Source of the DNA: Mucilaginibacter sp. L196 | GTDB taxonomy: Bacteria; Bacteroidota; Bacteroidia; Sphingobacteriales; Sphingobacteriaceae | Length of the DNA: 64,000 bases | Assembly: GCF_009765905.1 (NCBI RefSeq) | Contig: NZ_LMUO01000019.1 | Location: 670,418 to 734,417 of the forward strand | Direction: 5' to 3' | Position numbers and translations under genes: made by a program | The notes under the pieces: generated by a model | The model's input: the letters and a program-made list of their open reading frames with translations, nothing else | What the model was told of the DNA's origin: nothing | Databases searched by the model: none | Shown: piece after piece, positions 37,260-45,469 of the stretch | Numbering within the stretch: the stretch's first letter is position 1 | How the letters are laid out: each line of letters opens with the position of its first letter

Positions 37260-38606
37260 TTATATCGCTATCTTAGATGGTCTTAGAGTTAACAGCCTGA
37301 TGATTGTCCATGCAAGGATATAGGATATTGCACATATACAGAACATGATCATATAAGCATCCTTAGGGTAGGAGGTGTTTAGTATACCTGAGAGTCTTTG
37401 AATAACTACGCCACCAATACCCCCTGCCATACCACCGATACCGATTACTGAACCAATGGCTTTTTTAGGAAACATATCGGATACTGTAGTAAAGAGATTC
37501 GCCGACCAGGCCTGGTGCGCAGCAGCCCCAATACATATTACAGCTATAGCTAAAGTGGAAGCATAAGAGCCAAATATTTCTTTATTGCCAAAATATTGAG
37601 TAAGTAGTAAAAATAACGGAAATAAAGCGATGATAAACATGGCCCTCATCCGGGCTTTATATACTGGTGTGCCCCGATTTATCATCATCCGCGGCAGGTT
37701 GCCGCCAAATGTACTGCCAAATATAGAGACGAAATACACGATGAACGTTGGCCACATAATGTGATGTATATCCATACCGAATTGCTTCTTTAAATAATCA
37801 GGCAACCAGAATAGCAAAAACCACCATATTCCGTCGGTTAAAAACTTACCCCAAAAAAAGGCCCAGGTTTGCGGATAACGGAACAACTTACCCCATGAAA
37901 TATTCTGATGCAAGGACACATCTTCTGACGGGGCAGCGTGTACAGCGACCTCATCTTCATGAATAAGGTCAAATTCTTCTTTGGTGATGTACTTGCACTT
38001 AGCCGGTGGGTTATATAAAGCGAACCAAAAAATAAGCCATAAAAATCCAACAGCTCCAGTTATAATGTAAGCCATTTTCCATCCCTGAGCTTCACCAAAA
38101 TGGATCAAACACCAGGGTACAAAAATAGCTGCAATCATGGCGCCTATATTTGAACCGCTGTTAAATATACCCGTTGCCAGGGCGCGTTCTTTTTTAGGGA
38201 ACCATTCAGCCACTGTTTTTATGGATGCAGGGAAATTGCCCGCTTCGCCAACACCAAATAAGCTTCTGATAACTGTATGGGTAACTACGGAACTACCCGC
38301 AAACGCATTGAGAATACCAAATACTGACCATATGATAAGCGATAATGCCAATCCTAATTTTGTGCCTATTTTATCAACAACCAAGCCAGCAACAACAGTT
38401 ATGCCAGCATAGAATGCAGTAAAGCATGCAGTTACATAAGAGTATTGGTTGTCAGTCCAGCCAAATCCACCTTTGGCAATTGGTGTACAAAAGAAATCCT
38501 TTACATAGCTGATCACCTGCCTGTCCATGTAATTGATGGTGGTAGAAAAAAGCAGGAGCGAAGCAATTATCCATCTGTAGTTCCTGATCTTTGTTTCTTT
38601 TAGCAT
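37260..38606 (-). CDS. MFS transporter, hexuronate type (ExuT-like)
   Basis: 448 aa with 12 predicted membrane segments, of the anion:cation symporter (ACS) family that includes E. coli ExuT. Recognisable parts are NYMDRQVISYVKDFF in the first segment, the GEAGNFPASIKTVAEWFPKKER loop and ATGIFNSGSNIGAMIA. It imports galacturonate or related aldohexuronates. Nineteen bases after eda and in the same operon (kdgK-eda-exuT). In this N-terminal region GEAGNFPA corresponds to the substrate-binding part of the family. Confidence 0.88.
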   Translation of the reverse strand: MLKETKIRNYRWIIASLLLFSTTINYMDRQVISYVKDFFCTPIAKGGFGWTDNQYSYVTACFTAFYAGITVVAGLVVDKIGTKLGLALSLIIWSVFGILNAFAGSSVVTHTVIRSLFGVGEAGNFPASIKTVAEWFPKKERALATGIFNSGSNIGAMIAAIFVPWCLIHFGEAQGWKMAYIITGAVGFLWLIFWFALYNPPAKCKYITKEEFDLIHEDEVAVHAAPSEDVSLHQNISWGKLFRYPQTWAFFWGKFLTDGIWWFLLFWLPDYLKKQFGMDIHHIMWPTFIVYFVSIFGSTFGGNLPRMMINRGTPVYKARMRAMFIIALFPLFLLLTQYFGNKEIFGSYASTLAIAVICIGAAAHQAWSANLFTTVSDMFPKKAIGSVIGIGGMAGGIGGVVIQRLSGILNTSYPKDAYMIMFCICAISYILAWTIIRLLTLRPSKIAI

Positions 38607-38624
38607 AACTTATGAGTAAATTTT

Positions 38625-39284
38625 TTACCTGGATGCTTTCACCAGATTTAATGCTTGTTGTGTATTGGTGAATAGCTGCTCGTATAAGCCTTTCGCTAAA
38701 ATGTCTTTGGTAATAAGCTTACTGCCTAAGCCAACCGCACAAACTCCGGCTTTAAACCATTGGCTTATATTCTCGGTGTTTAACTCTACACCACCAGTCG
38801 GCATAAATAACTGACCCGGGAAAAGTTCTTTTATCGCACTCAAGAAAGAATGCCCTAAAATATTAGCCGGGAATAATTTTATTAATCCTGCGCCGTGTTG
38901 TTGCGCTAAAAATATTTCGGTAGGCGTCATACAGCCAGGGCACCATAGTAAGCCATTGTCATGAGCTATTTTTGCCACTGCTGGGTTAACAATTGGCGCC
39001 ACAATAAAATCTGCGCCTGCATTGATAAAATTAACAGCTTCAGATTCTGTTTTTATAGTACCGATACCTAATATCAGTTCCGGCATTTCATCTTGTTGCG
39101 CTTTTTTTAATAGCCTAAAATTCTCCAGCGCAGCGGGGCCTCGATTGGTGTATTCAAGCACTCTTACACCAGCCTTGTACAATGCACGGGTAACTTGCAG
39201 GCTTACTTCCGGGTCCTCATGAAAAAACAGCGGCAGCATGCCCTGCGCTATAATACTGTTAACTATGTTTTGGTTGGTGCTCAT
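38625..39284 (-). CDS. eda: 2-keto-3-deoxy-6-phosphogluconate aldolase
   Basis: 219 aa, cytosolic. Splits KDPG to pyruvate and glyceraldehyde 3-phosphate, the last step of uronate catabolism. Class I aldolase TIM barrel with ILGIGTIKTE, the catalytic Glu region VLEYTNRG, ADFIVAPIVNP, WCPGCMTPTE and the Schiff-base lysine in AGLIKLFPANILG (Lys ~136). Its ATG overlaps the kdgK stop by 4 bases, so it is coupled to kdgK. Confidence 0.94.
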   Translation of the reverse strand: MSTNQNIVNSIIAQGMLPLFFHEDPEVSLQVTRALYKAGVRVLEYTNRGPAALENFRLLKKAQQDEMPELILGIGTIKTESEAVNFINAGADFIVAPIVNPAVAKIAHDNGLLWCPGCMTPTEIFLAQQHGAGLIKLFPANILGHSFLSAIKELFPGQLFMPTGGVELNTENISQWFKAGVCAVGLGSKLITKDILAKGLYEQLFTNTQQALNLVKASR

Positions 39285-40318
39285 TTAGTAATTACATTTT
39301 TAATTTCGTCACTGGTTCTGCAAGTGGCATCACCTTCTAAAAACAATTTGTCAAAGGCTGCTGCGGTAGCAAATTCAAGTATTTCGGCAGGCGACCTTTG
39401 ATTATAAAAGCCATAAATAAGGCCTGCCATAAAGCAATCTCCACTGCCAACCTTATTTACTATTTTCGCGGCAGCGTAATCGGTTGTATTATAATATTCA
39501 CCACCGGTATATAGCGATGTATAGTAGGTAATGCCTCCATCTGCATCAAACCTAAATGTATTGGCAACCGTTTTGCATTTAGGATAATGTTCTGTGATGT
39601 ATCGTGAAGTTTTTAAAGCAGCCTCAAGATAGTTTTCTTTTTTATTGATGCTTAACAACTCGTCCTCAACAGGTATCCCAAGCATTGTTTCTGCTGCCCA
39701 TATATTCCCCATAACCAGGTCGCAATAGCTCACCAATTCGGGTATAACCTGCTCAGGGCTTTTGCCGTACTTCCATAATTTTGAACGATAATTCAAATCA
39801 ATAGAGATGGTAATGTTTTTTGCGGATGCAGCAATTAACGCCTCTTTACAAACATCTGCTACGTTTTGGTTAACAGCAGGGCAAATAGCGCTGAAATGAA
39901 ACCAGCTAACTCCGTCAAGCACCTTATCCCAATCAATCATGCCGGGTTTTAGTTCTGCAAATGCAGAATGGGCGCGATCGTAGATAAGAGAATCATTTTT
40001 TATGTCTGCACCTTTGGTCAAAATATATAAACCTACCCGTTCGCCATGATAATAGGTTTTTTCGGAATCAATCCCCTTGTCTTTTAAGTGCGTACTGATC
40101 TGTGCCGACATGTGGTTAGCCGGCAGGGCTGTAAAATATTGTACAGGAACATCCCACAAAGCCAAGGCCGTAGCAACGTTTAGTTCAGCGCCGCCCATAT
40201 AAAATGGAACGTTATTTTTTTTAAGCCAATTACCTTCGGCATCAAGACTGATCCTAAACAATAATTCGCCAAAGCATAATACCTTACCCAAATTCTTTTT
40301 ATTAGTTTGTTTATACAT
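39281..40318 (-). CDS. kdgK: 2-keto-3-deoxygluconate kinase
   Basis: 345 aa, cytosolic, PfkB/ribokinase family. Phosphorylates KDG to KDPG. N-terminal glycine region GGAELNVATALALWDVPVQ, a sugar-contact segment VGLYILTKGADIKN, and the C-terminal PfkB signature with the catalytic aspartate in NKVGSGDCFMAGLIYGF. First gene of kdgK-eda-exuT; its promoter and LacI-type site lie at 40387-40452. Other carbohydrate kinases of the family are possible in principle, but the neighbours settle the assignment. Confidence 0.92.
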   Translation of the reverse strand: MYKQTNKKNLGKVLCFGELLFRISLDAEGNWLKKNNVPFYMGGAELNVATALALWDVPVQYFTALPANHMSAQISTHLKDKGIDSEKTYYHGERVGLYILTKGADIKNDSLIYDRAHSAFAELKPGMIDWDKVLDGVSWFHFSAICPAVNQNVADVCKEALIAASAKNITISIDLNYRSKLWKYGKSPEQVIPELVSYCDLVMGNIWAAETMLGIPVEDELLSINKKENYLEAALKTSRYITEHYPKCKTVANTFRFDADGGITYYTSLYTGGEYYNTTDYAAAKIVNKVGSGDCFMAGLIYGFYNQRSPAEILEFATAAAFDKLFLEGDATCRTSDEIKNVITK

Positions 40319-40386
40319 TGGTAACTTACAGATAGCAGAGCAATAAAATGCAATATATAGCTAGCTCTTTTATCTGAAGTGAATTT

Positions 40387-40452
40387 CAAAAATATGGCGA
40401 AAACCTCCGTTTTCAAACTTTATAGAATTATTATTTACTACATCGTTTGAGT
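40387..40452 (-). promoter_or_regulatory. kdgK-eda-exuT promoter with putative LacI-type activator site (site E)
   Basis: Minus strand: the -7 box TATTTTTG (40387-40394), 19-base spacer, TTG (40414-40416), 20 bases, then the 16-bp site 40437-40452 (plus-strand ACTACATCGTTTGAGT). The site is embedded in a longer perfect inverted repeat with 8-bp arms TATTTACT/AGTAAATA (40432-40457). Operator to -7 distance is 42 bases, matching the other sites within one base. Confidence 0.7.
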
Positions 40453-40524
40453 AAATAAAATTAAAAATCGTGCCCGAAAACATATATCAGTCTAATTCAA
40501 AATTCTGTACTGCTATGATATTGC

Positions 40525-41184
40525 TTACGTTAACAAGGTTTTAAAAAAAGCATCGTCGTAATCAGGTGAAAAATTTAGAATATTATTAAGATAAGCAAAT
40601 TCTTCTTTCTGATGTGTGGTGGTCAAAACAATACATTTCATCCCGGCATTAAAAGCGGTTTCAGCGCCTTTAGGTGTGTCTTCAAAAACAATACAATCAG
40701 ATGGGTCAACCTGTAGTAATTCGGCTGCATTTAAAAACGTTTCCGGGTCGGGTTTACTCATTTTAACATCGTCGGCACTTACAATTACTTTAAAGTAATG
40801 GCGGATATTTAGGTTATCCAACACAAAATCAATATTAAACGGAATGGCTGCTGACCCAATAGCCATAGGGATATTTTTTTGATAAGCGCTTTCCAATAAC
40901 TCATGCAAACCGGGTATTAATTTTAAATAAGGTAAAAATTCCTGCTGATATTTTTTTTCCTTTTCAATTGACAGTGTATCCATCTCAGTTTGGGTAAATC
41001 TATTCGGCCCAAATACTCTAACCAGTACTTCCGGATTCTTGCCATACATTTCTTTTTTAACATCTTCCCAGGTAAGGTTAGCGCCCAGTTCATTATTAAA
41101 CAAGTCGAGCCATGCCTTGGTATGGTAGGTCATGTCATCTATTATAGTGCCGTTTAAATCAAATAACAAAGCTTTTGGAGTCAT
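40525..41184 (-). CDS. HAD-superfamily hydrolase, beta-phosphoglucomutase-like
   Basis: 219 aa, cytosolic. HAD fold with an alpha-helical cap: motif I is FDLNGTIID (nucleophile Asp9), motif II around AIGSAA, motif III Lys in KMSKPDPETF, motif IV IVFEDTPKGAETAFNAGM. The second acidic residue of the usual DxDGT is Asn11, which removes the normal general acid/base and is worth noting. Probably a sugar-phosphate phosphatase. It is divergent from araB across a 250-bp regulatory region, so a role in arabinose metabolism is possible. Confidence 0.85.
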   Translation of the reverse strand: MTPKALLFDLNGTIIDDMTYHTKAWLDLFNNELGANLTWEDVKKEMYGKNPEVLVRVFGPNRFTQTEMDTLSIEKEKKYQQEFLPYLKLIPGLHELLESAYQKNIPMAIGSAAIPFNIDFVLDNLNIRHYFKVIVSADDVKMSKPDPETFLNAAELLQVDPSDCIVFEDTPKGAETAFNAGMKCIVLTTTHQKEEFAYLNNILNFSPDYDDAFFKTLLT

Positions 41185-41241
41185 ATATAATCAAAGTAAA
41201 GAGCACAAATATAAAAATATGCTGCAACAGGCTCTATTTTA

Positions 41242-41262
41242 TAAGTATGTATTATACACTAA
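41242..41262 (-). promoter_or_regulatory. Candidate AraR-type site in the HAD/araB divergent region (copy ii)
   Basis: Read on the minus strand it begins TTAGTGTATAATACATAC and shares ATTAGTGT with the sites before araB (41402) and GH27 (54794). A weak palindrome. A candidate binding site for the Nudix-type regulator at 47251, by inference only. Confidence 0.3.
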
Positions 41263-41401
41263 TAAACTTAATCAATGTTGATTTTGTCTTTCTATATTAT
41301 TAAGAGCTATGCCTATAAGTTTTAGCTTATATTGAGTAATATAAACTCTATTTTATCTTTTAGGTAACTTTTTTATGTAAAAACTTTTATTTGTAAATAA
41401 A

Positions 41402-41422
41402 TTAGTGTTATTTCGACACGTA
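41402..41422 (+). promoter_or_regulatory. Candidate AraR-type site before araB (copy i)
   Basis: TTAGTGTTATTTCGACAC... lies 12 bases upstream of the araB ATG and contains a GTGT...ACAC inverted repeat with 7-bp spacing. It matches 20 of 25 positions of a segment before GH27 (54793-54817). Its position just before the start would suit a repressor. Part of the similarity could instead come from promoter sequence. Confidence 0.4.
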
Positions 41423-41434
41423 TTATAAACCAGT

Positions 41435-43132
41435 ATGAGTAAAGACAAATTTGTTATAGGGGTCGACTATGGTTCTGATTCCGTCCGCTCCGTTATTATC
41501 AATGCTACAAATGGCGAAGAAATAGCTTCATCAGTATATAATTATCCACGTTGGCAAAAGGGATTGTATTGCGACGCGCCGAATAATCAATTCAGGCAGC
41601 ACCCGCTTGATTATATAGAAGGCCTGGAAATAACAATAAAGGATTGTATTAAAACCGCTGGCGGCGCGACTGTTGCTGGTAATATAAAAGGATTATCGGT
41701 TGATACCACCGGTTCAACTCCGGTTGCGGTAGATAAAACCGGAACACCACTTGCGCTAACGCAGGCTTTTAGTGAAAATCCCAATGCCATGTTTGTGCTT
41801 TGGAAAGATCACACAGCCGTAAAAGAAGCTGCGGAAATTAATGAGCATGCCACCAAATTCAGTATAAACTATCTTAAATATGTTGGCGGCATCTATTCTT
41901 CGGAATGGTTTTGGGCTAAGCTATTACATGTTTTAAGGGCTGATGAAAGCGTTAGAAAAGCAACACATTCGTGGGTTGAGCATTGTGATTGGATACCATT
42001 CCTGTTAACAGGAGGCAAAAATGCAAACGAAATTAAACGCGGGCGTTGCTCAGCAGGGCATAAGGCCCTGTGGGCAGAGGAGTTTGGTGGTTTACCACCA
42101 GATGAGTTTTTCGCTACGCTGGACCCTGTTTTGAAAGGATTTACTTCAAAATTATTTACAGAAACTTATACCGCAGACCAGGCGGCAGGTAGGTTAAGCC
42201 CTGAATGGGCTGAGCGACTTGGATTATCGACTAATGTAATAGTTGGTACAGGCGCATTCGACGCGCATATGGGCGCGGTAGGCGGACAAATAGAGCCGTA
42301 TCATTTAAGTAAGGTGATGGGTACTTCTACCTGCGATATTCTGGTGGCGCCGGTCAATGAAATGAAAGATAAGCTGGTACGCGGTATATGCGGACAAGTA
42401 AATGGTTCCGTTATACCCGGTATGGTGGGCCTTGAGGCTGGTCAATCTGCTTTTGGCGATACTTATGCCTGGTTTAAGAATATCGTATCATGGCCTATGG
42501 ATAACCTGCTTTCTCAATCTTCCATAATTGATGCACAAACCGCGAAAGCATTAAAATTAGAGCTATCCGAATTAATCATACCCGAACTTAGCAGGCAAGC
42601 ATCATTTCTTCCTATTGAGGAAGATAGCGAGCTGGCAATTGATTGGTTTAATGGCCGCCGTACACCTGATGCGGATCAATCATTAAAAGGAGCCATCACT
42701 GGTTTAGGTTTGGGCAGCGATGCCCCGCGAGTGTTTAAGGCATTGGTCGAAGCTACTTGCTTTGGGGCTAAAAGCATAGTTGAGCGATTTGTATCAGAAG
42801 GAATACCCGTAAAGGGACTTATCGGCATCGGTGGTGTGGCTAAAAAATCACCATTTGTTATGCAAACGATGGCGGATGTGCTGGGCATGCCTATCCGCAT
42901 ACATCAATTTAAACACACTTGTGCTTTGGGTGCTGCTATGTTCGCAGCAGTAGTCGCGGGTATTTATCCAACTGTTGAAGAGGCAATGGCGGCAATGGGC
43001 CGTGGCTTTGATGTAGAATATTATCCCAACCCACAATATCAGGAAGTTTATAAAAGAAGATATAAGCAATACAATGGTTTAGGTGAATTCGTGGCTTTTC
43101 AGGTTGCGAACAGTTTAAATAATCATAAATAA
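41435..43132 (+). CDS. araB: L-ribulokinase
   Basis: 565 aa, cytosolic FGGY-family kinase. Phosphorylates L-ribulose to L-ribulose 5-phosphate. N-terminal phosphate loop VIGVDYGSDSVRSVI, sugar-site region WKDHTA, WVEHCDWIPFLLTG, then GTGAFDAHMGAVGGQ and the C-terminal ATP site GLIGIGGVAKKSPFVMQTMA. Length matches AraB. First gene of araB-araD-araA followed by a transporter; araD starts 10 bases after its stop. Confidence 0.95.
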   Translation: MSKDKFVIGVDYGSDSVRSVIINATNGEEIASSVYNYPRWQKGLYCDAPNNQFRQHPLDYIEGLEITIKDCIKTAGGATVAGNIKGLSVDTTGSTPVAVDKTGTPLALTQAFSENPNAMFVLWKDHTAVKEAAEINEHATKFSINYLKYVGGIYSSEWFWAKLLHVLRADESVRKATHSWVEHCDWIPFLLTGGKNANEIKRGRCSAGHKALWAEEFGGLPPDEFFATLDPVLKGFTSKLFTETYTADQAAGRLSPEWAERLGLSTNVIVGTGAFDAHMGAVGGQIEPYHLSKVMGTSTCDILVAPVNEMKDKLVRGICGQVNGSVIPGMVGLEAGQSAFGDTYAWFKNIVSWPMDNLLSQSSIIDAQTAKALKLELSELIIPELSRQASFLPIEEDSELAIDWFNGRRTPDADQSLKGAITGLGLGSDAPRVFKALVEATCFGAKSIVERFVSEGIPVKGLIGIGGVAKKSPFVMQTMADVLGMPIRIHQFKHTCALGAAMFAAVVAGIYPTVEEAMAAMGRGFDVEYYPNPQYQEVYKRRYKQYNGLGEFVAFQVANSLNNHK

Positions 43133-43142
43133 TATCAGCAAT

Positions 43143-43841
43143 ATGAGCAAATATCAGCATATAAAACAAAGCGCATACGAAGCAAATATGCAACTGCCCA
43201 AACTAAACCTGGTACTGTTTACCTTTGGTAATGTTAGCGCGGCCGATCATGAACTGGGCGTATTTGCTATAAAGCCCAGCGGTGTACCTTATGAAGATCT
43301 TTCACCGGAAAAAATGGTTATTGTTGATTTTGACGGTAATACCATTGAGGGAGAACTAAGGCCATCATCTGATACAAAAACCCATGCGGTGCTTTATAAG
43401 CATTGGAGTGATATTAACGGAATAGTGCATACCCACTCTACCTATGCAACCGCCTGGGCGCAGTCGCAGCGGTGCATACCAATTTTCGGTACAACACATG
43501 CCGATTATTTAACCGTAGATGTACCTTGCGCGCCACCCATGAATGATGAAATGATCCAGGGAGATTATGAGTATCAGACCGGATTCCAAATTATGAATCA
43601 TTTTAAAAAAGAAGGGTTGGATCATAAAGAGGTTGAGATGGTATTGGTAGGCAATCATGCGCCGTTCAGCTGGGGGAAATCAGCTGAAAAGGCGGTGTAC
43701 AACAGTGCTGTATTAGAAGCGGTTGCGCATATGGCCTATCTTACTGAACAAATCAATCCACAGGCCAAACGGTTACAGGATTCCTTGATAAAGAAACACT
43801 TTGAAAGAAAACATGGCCCTGATTCATACTACGGCCAATAA
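43143..43841 (+). CDS. araD: L-ribulose-5-phosphate 4-epimerase
   Basis: 232 aa, class II aldolase/adducin fold. Converts L-ribulose 5-phosphate to D-xylulose 5-phosphate for the pentose phosphate pathway. The zinc histidines are present: His96 and His98 in GIVHTHSTYA and His172 in LVGNHAPFSWG, nearly the same positions as in E. coli AraD (95, 97, 171). Substrate phosphate-site segments FGNVSA and KPSGVPYEDL are conserved. Normal length. Confidence 0.96.
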   Translation: MSKYQHIKQSAYEANMQLPKLNLVLFTFGNVSAADHELGVFAIKPSGVPYEDLSPEKMVIVDFDGNTIEGELRPSSDTKTHAVLYKHWSDINGIVHTHSTYATAWAQSQRCIPIFGTTHADYLTVDVPCAPPMNDEMIQGDYEYQTGFQIMNHFKKEGLDHKEVEMVLVGNHAPFSWGKSAEKAVYNSAVLEAVAHMAYLTEQINPQAKRLQDSLIKKHFERKHGPDSYYGQ

Positions 43842-43898
43842 GTTGGTGAACAGTTAATACTCACCACTTACTCAATTGCTAATTCAATAATTATATAT

Positions 43899-45389
43899 AT
43901 GATCGATCTAAAAATATTTGAAGTTTGGTTTATAACCGGAAGCCAGAGCTTGTACGGAGAAGAAACGTTAAAAAAAGTTGCAGAACATTCGCAGGAAATT
44001 GTAAAAGGAATAGATACTTCGGGCAAAATACCTGTACGTGTAGTTTTCAAACCTATTGTCAAATCATCGGAAGAAATTTATGCCACTATACAGGAGGCAA
44101 ATGCGGCTGAGAATGTGATTGGTATAATTACCTGGATGCACACCTTTTCACCTGCAAAAATGTGGATACGTGGGTTAAGCATTTTACAAAAACCAATGTT
44201 GCACCTGCATACGCAATATAACCGCGATATTCCATGGAGCAGCATTGATATGGATTTTATGAATCTGAACCAAAGCGCGCATGGCGACAGGGAGTTTGGT
44301 TTTATGGTATCGCGCATGCGTAAAAATCGCAAGGTAGTGGTTGGCCATTGGCAGGATACCGAAGTATTAGACCAAATAAGTACATGGTCGCGTGCAGCCG
44401 CTGCCTGGTATGATTGGCAAGGTGCAAAATTTGCACGTTTTGGCGATAACATGCGTTATGTAGCAGTTACCGATGGCGATAAGGTTGAGGCGGAGTTGAA
44501 ATTCGGGTTCTCTGTTAATACTTATGGTATAGGAGATTTAGTGGGAGTAATAAACGCAGTCAGCGACGAGGCGATTAACGAACTAATTGATGAGTATCAA
44601 AGCTCGTACACAATGGATGCCGACCTTAATAAAGGTGGTGCAAGACATTCTTCAGTTTATGAAGCAGCCAGAATTGAGTTGGGAATGAGGTCGTTTTTAA
44701 AAGAAGGCGGCTTTAAAGGTTTTTCTGATACGTTTGAAGACCTGCATGGTATGGCGCAATTGCCGGGCATCGCTTCGCAACGCTTAATGGCCGATGGTTA
44801 TGGCTTTGCGGGTGAAGGCGACTGGAAAACAGCAGCCTTGGTACGCGCCTTTAAAGTGATGGGCAGCGGATTGCCAGGCGGTAATGCTTTTATGGAAGAT
44901 TATACCTATCATTTCGATCCTAATAATGCTTTAGTTTTAGGTTCGCATATGCTGGAGGTTGATGCCTCATTAGCTAATGGTAAAGCAGCGTTAGAGGTGC
45001 ATCCTTTAGGTATTGGTGGTAAAGCAGATCCTGCAAGGCTGGTATTTAACGTGGCTGGTGGCGAAGCGCTTAATGCATCTATTATCGACATGGGTAATCG
45101 TTTCCGCTTACTGATAAACGAAGTTAAAGCTGTTGATCCGCAAAATGATTTACCTAATCTGCCAGTAGCAAGGGTATTATGGAAACCATACCCGGATATG
45201 AAAACAGGTTGCGCGGCATGGATATACGCGGGTGGTGCACACCATACCGCATACAGCCAGAATTTAACGGCTGAACATTTACAGGACTTTGCTGATATAG
45301 CAGGTATTGAATTTGTACGTATTGGTAAAGATACCAAGCTGGATCAGTTCCGTAATGAGCTGCGCTGGAATGATGCGGCTTACAAATAA
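43899..45389 (+). CDS. araA: L-arabinose isomerase
   Basis: 496 aa, cytosolic, manganese-dependent. Converts L-arabinose to L-ribulose. Begins EVWFITGSQSLYGEETLKKV, and has the family segments ITWMHTFSPAKMWI, LHLHTQYNRDIPW and the metal-site glutamates around ARIELGMRSFL and MEDYTYHF. Length normal for AraA. 57 bases after araD. A hairpin at 45404-45439 separates it from the SSS transporter gene. Confidence 0.97.
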   Translation: MIDLKIFEVWFITGSQSLYGEETLKKVAEHSQEIVKGIDTSGKIPVRVVFKPIVKSSEEIYATIQEANAAENVIGIITWMHTFSPAKMWIRGLSILQKPMLHLHTQYNRDIPWSSIDMDFMNLNQSAHGDREFGFMVSRMRKNRKVVVGHWQDTEVLDQISTWSRAAAAWYDWQGAKFARFGDNMRYVAVTDGDKVEAELKFGFSVNTYGIGDLVGVINAVSDEAINELIDEYQSSYTMDADLNKGGARHSSVYEAARIELGMRSFLKEGGFKGFSDTFEDLHGMAQLPGIASQRLMADGYGFAGEGDWKTAALVRAFKVMGSGLPGGNAFMEDYTYHFDPNNALVLGSHMLEVDASLANGKAALEVHPLGIGGKADPARLVFNVAGGEALNASIIDMGNRFRLLINEVKAVDPQNDLPNLPVARVLWKPYPDMKTGCAAWIYAGGAHHTAYSQNLTAEHLQDFADIAGIEFVRIGKDTKLDQFRNELRWNDAAYK

Positions 45390-45403
45390 TAGCTTTTTAT
45401 ATT

Positions 45404-45459
45404 CCTGCCTATGCTTGTTGGGCATTTAGCATAGGCAGGTTTAAACCAATTTAAACCAA
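45404..45459 (+). repeat. Intercistronic hairpin plus 10-bp tandem repeat between araA and the SSS gene
   Basis: 11-bp perfect arms CCTGCCTATGC (45404-45414) and its complement (45429-45439) with a 14-base loop, then two copies of TTTAAACCAA (45440-45459). No long T-run follows, so it is more likely an attenuator or mRNA-stabilising element than a full terminator. Confidence 0.6.
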
Positions 45460-45469
45460 TTATTAAAAT

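Noticed and set aside
40517..40534. ACGTTAAC palindrome at the HAD gene stop as another regulator site
   Set aside because: Lacks the outer ACT/AGT arms and overlaps the stop region; no promoter at the expected distance.
44909..45337. 142-codon minus-strand frame inside araA
   Set aside because: Antisense shadow; araA is unambiguous on the plus strand.
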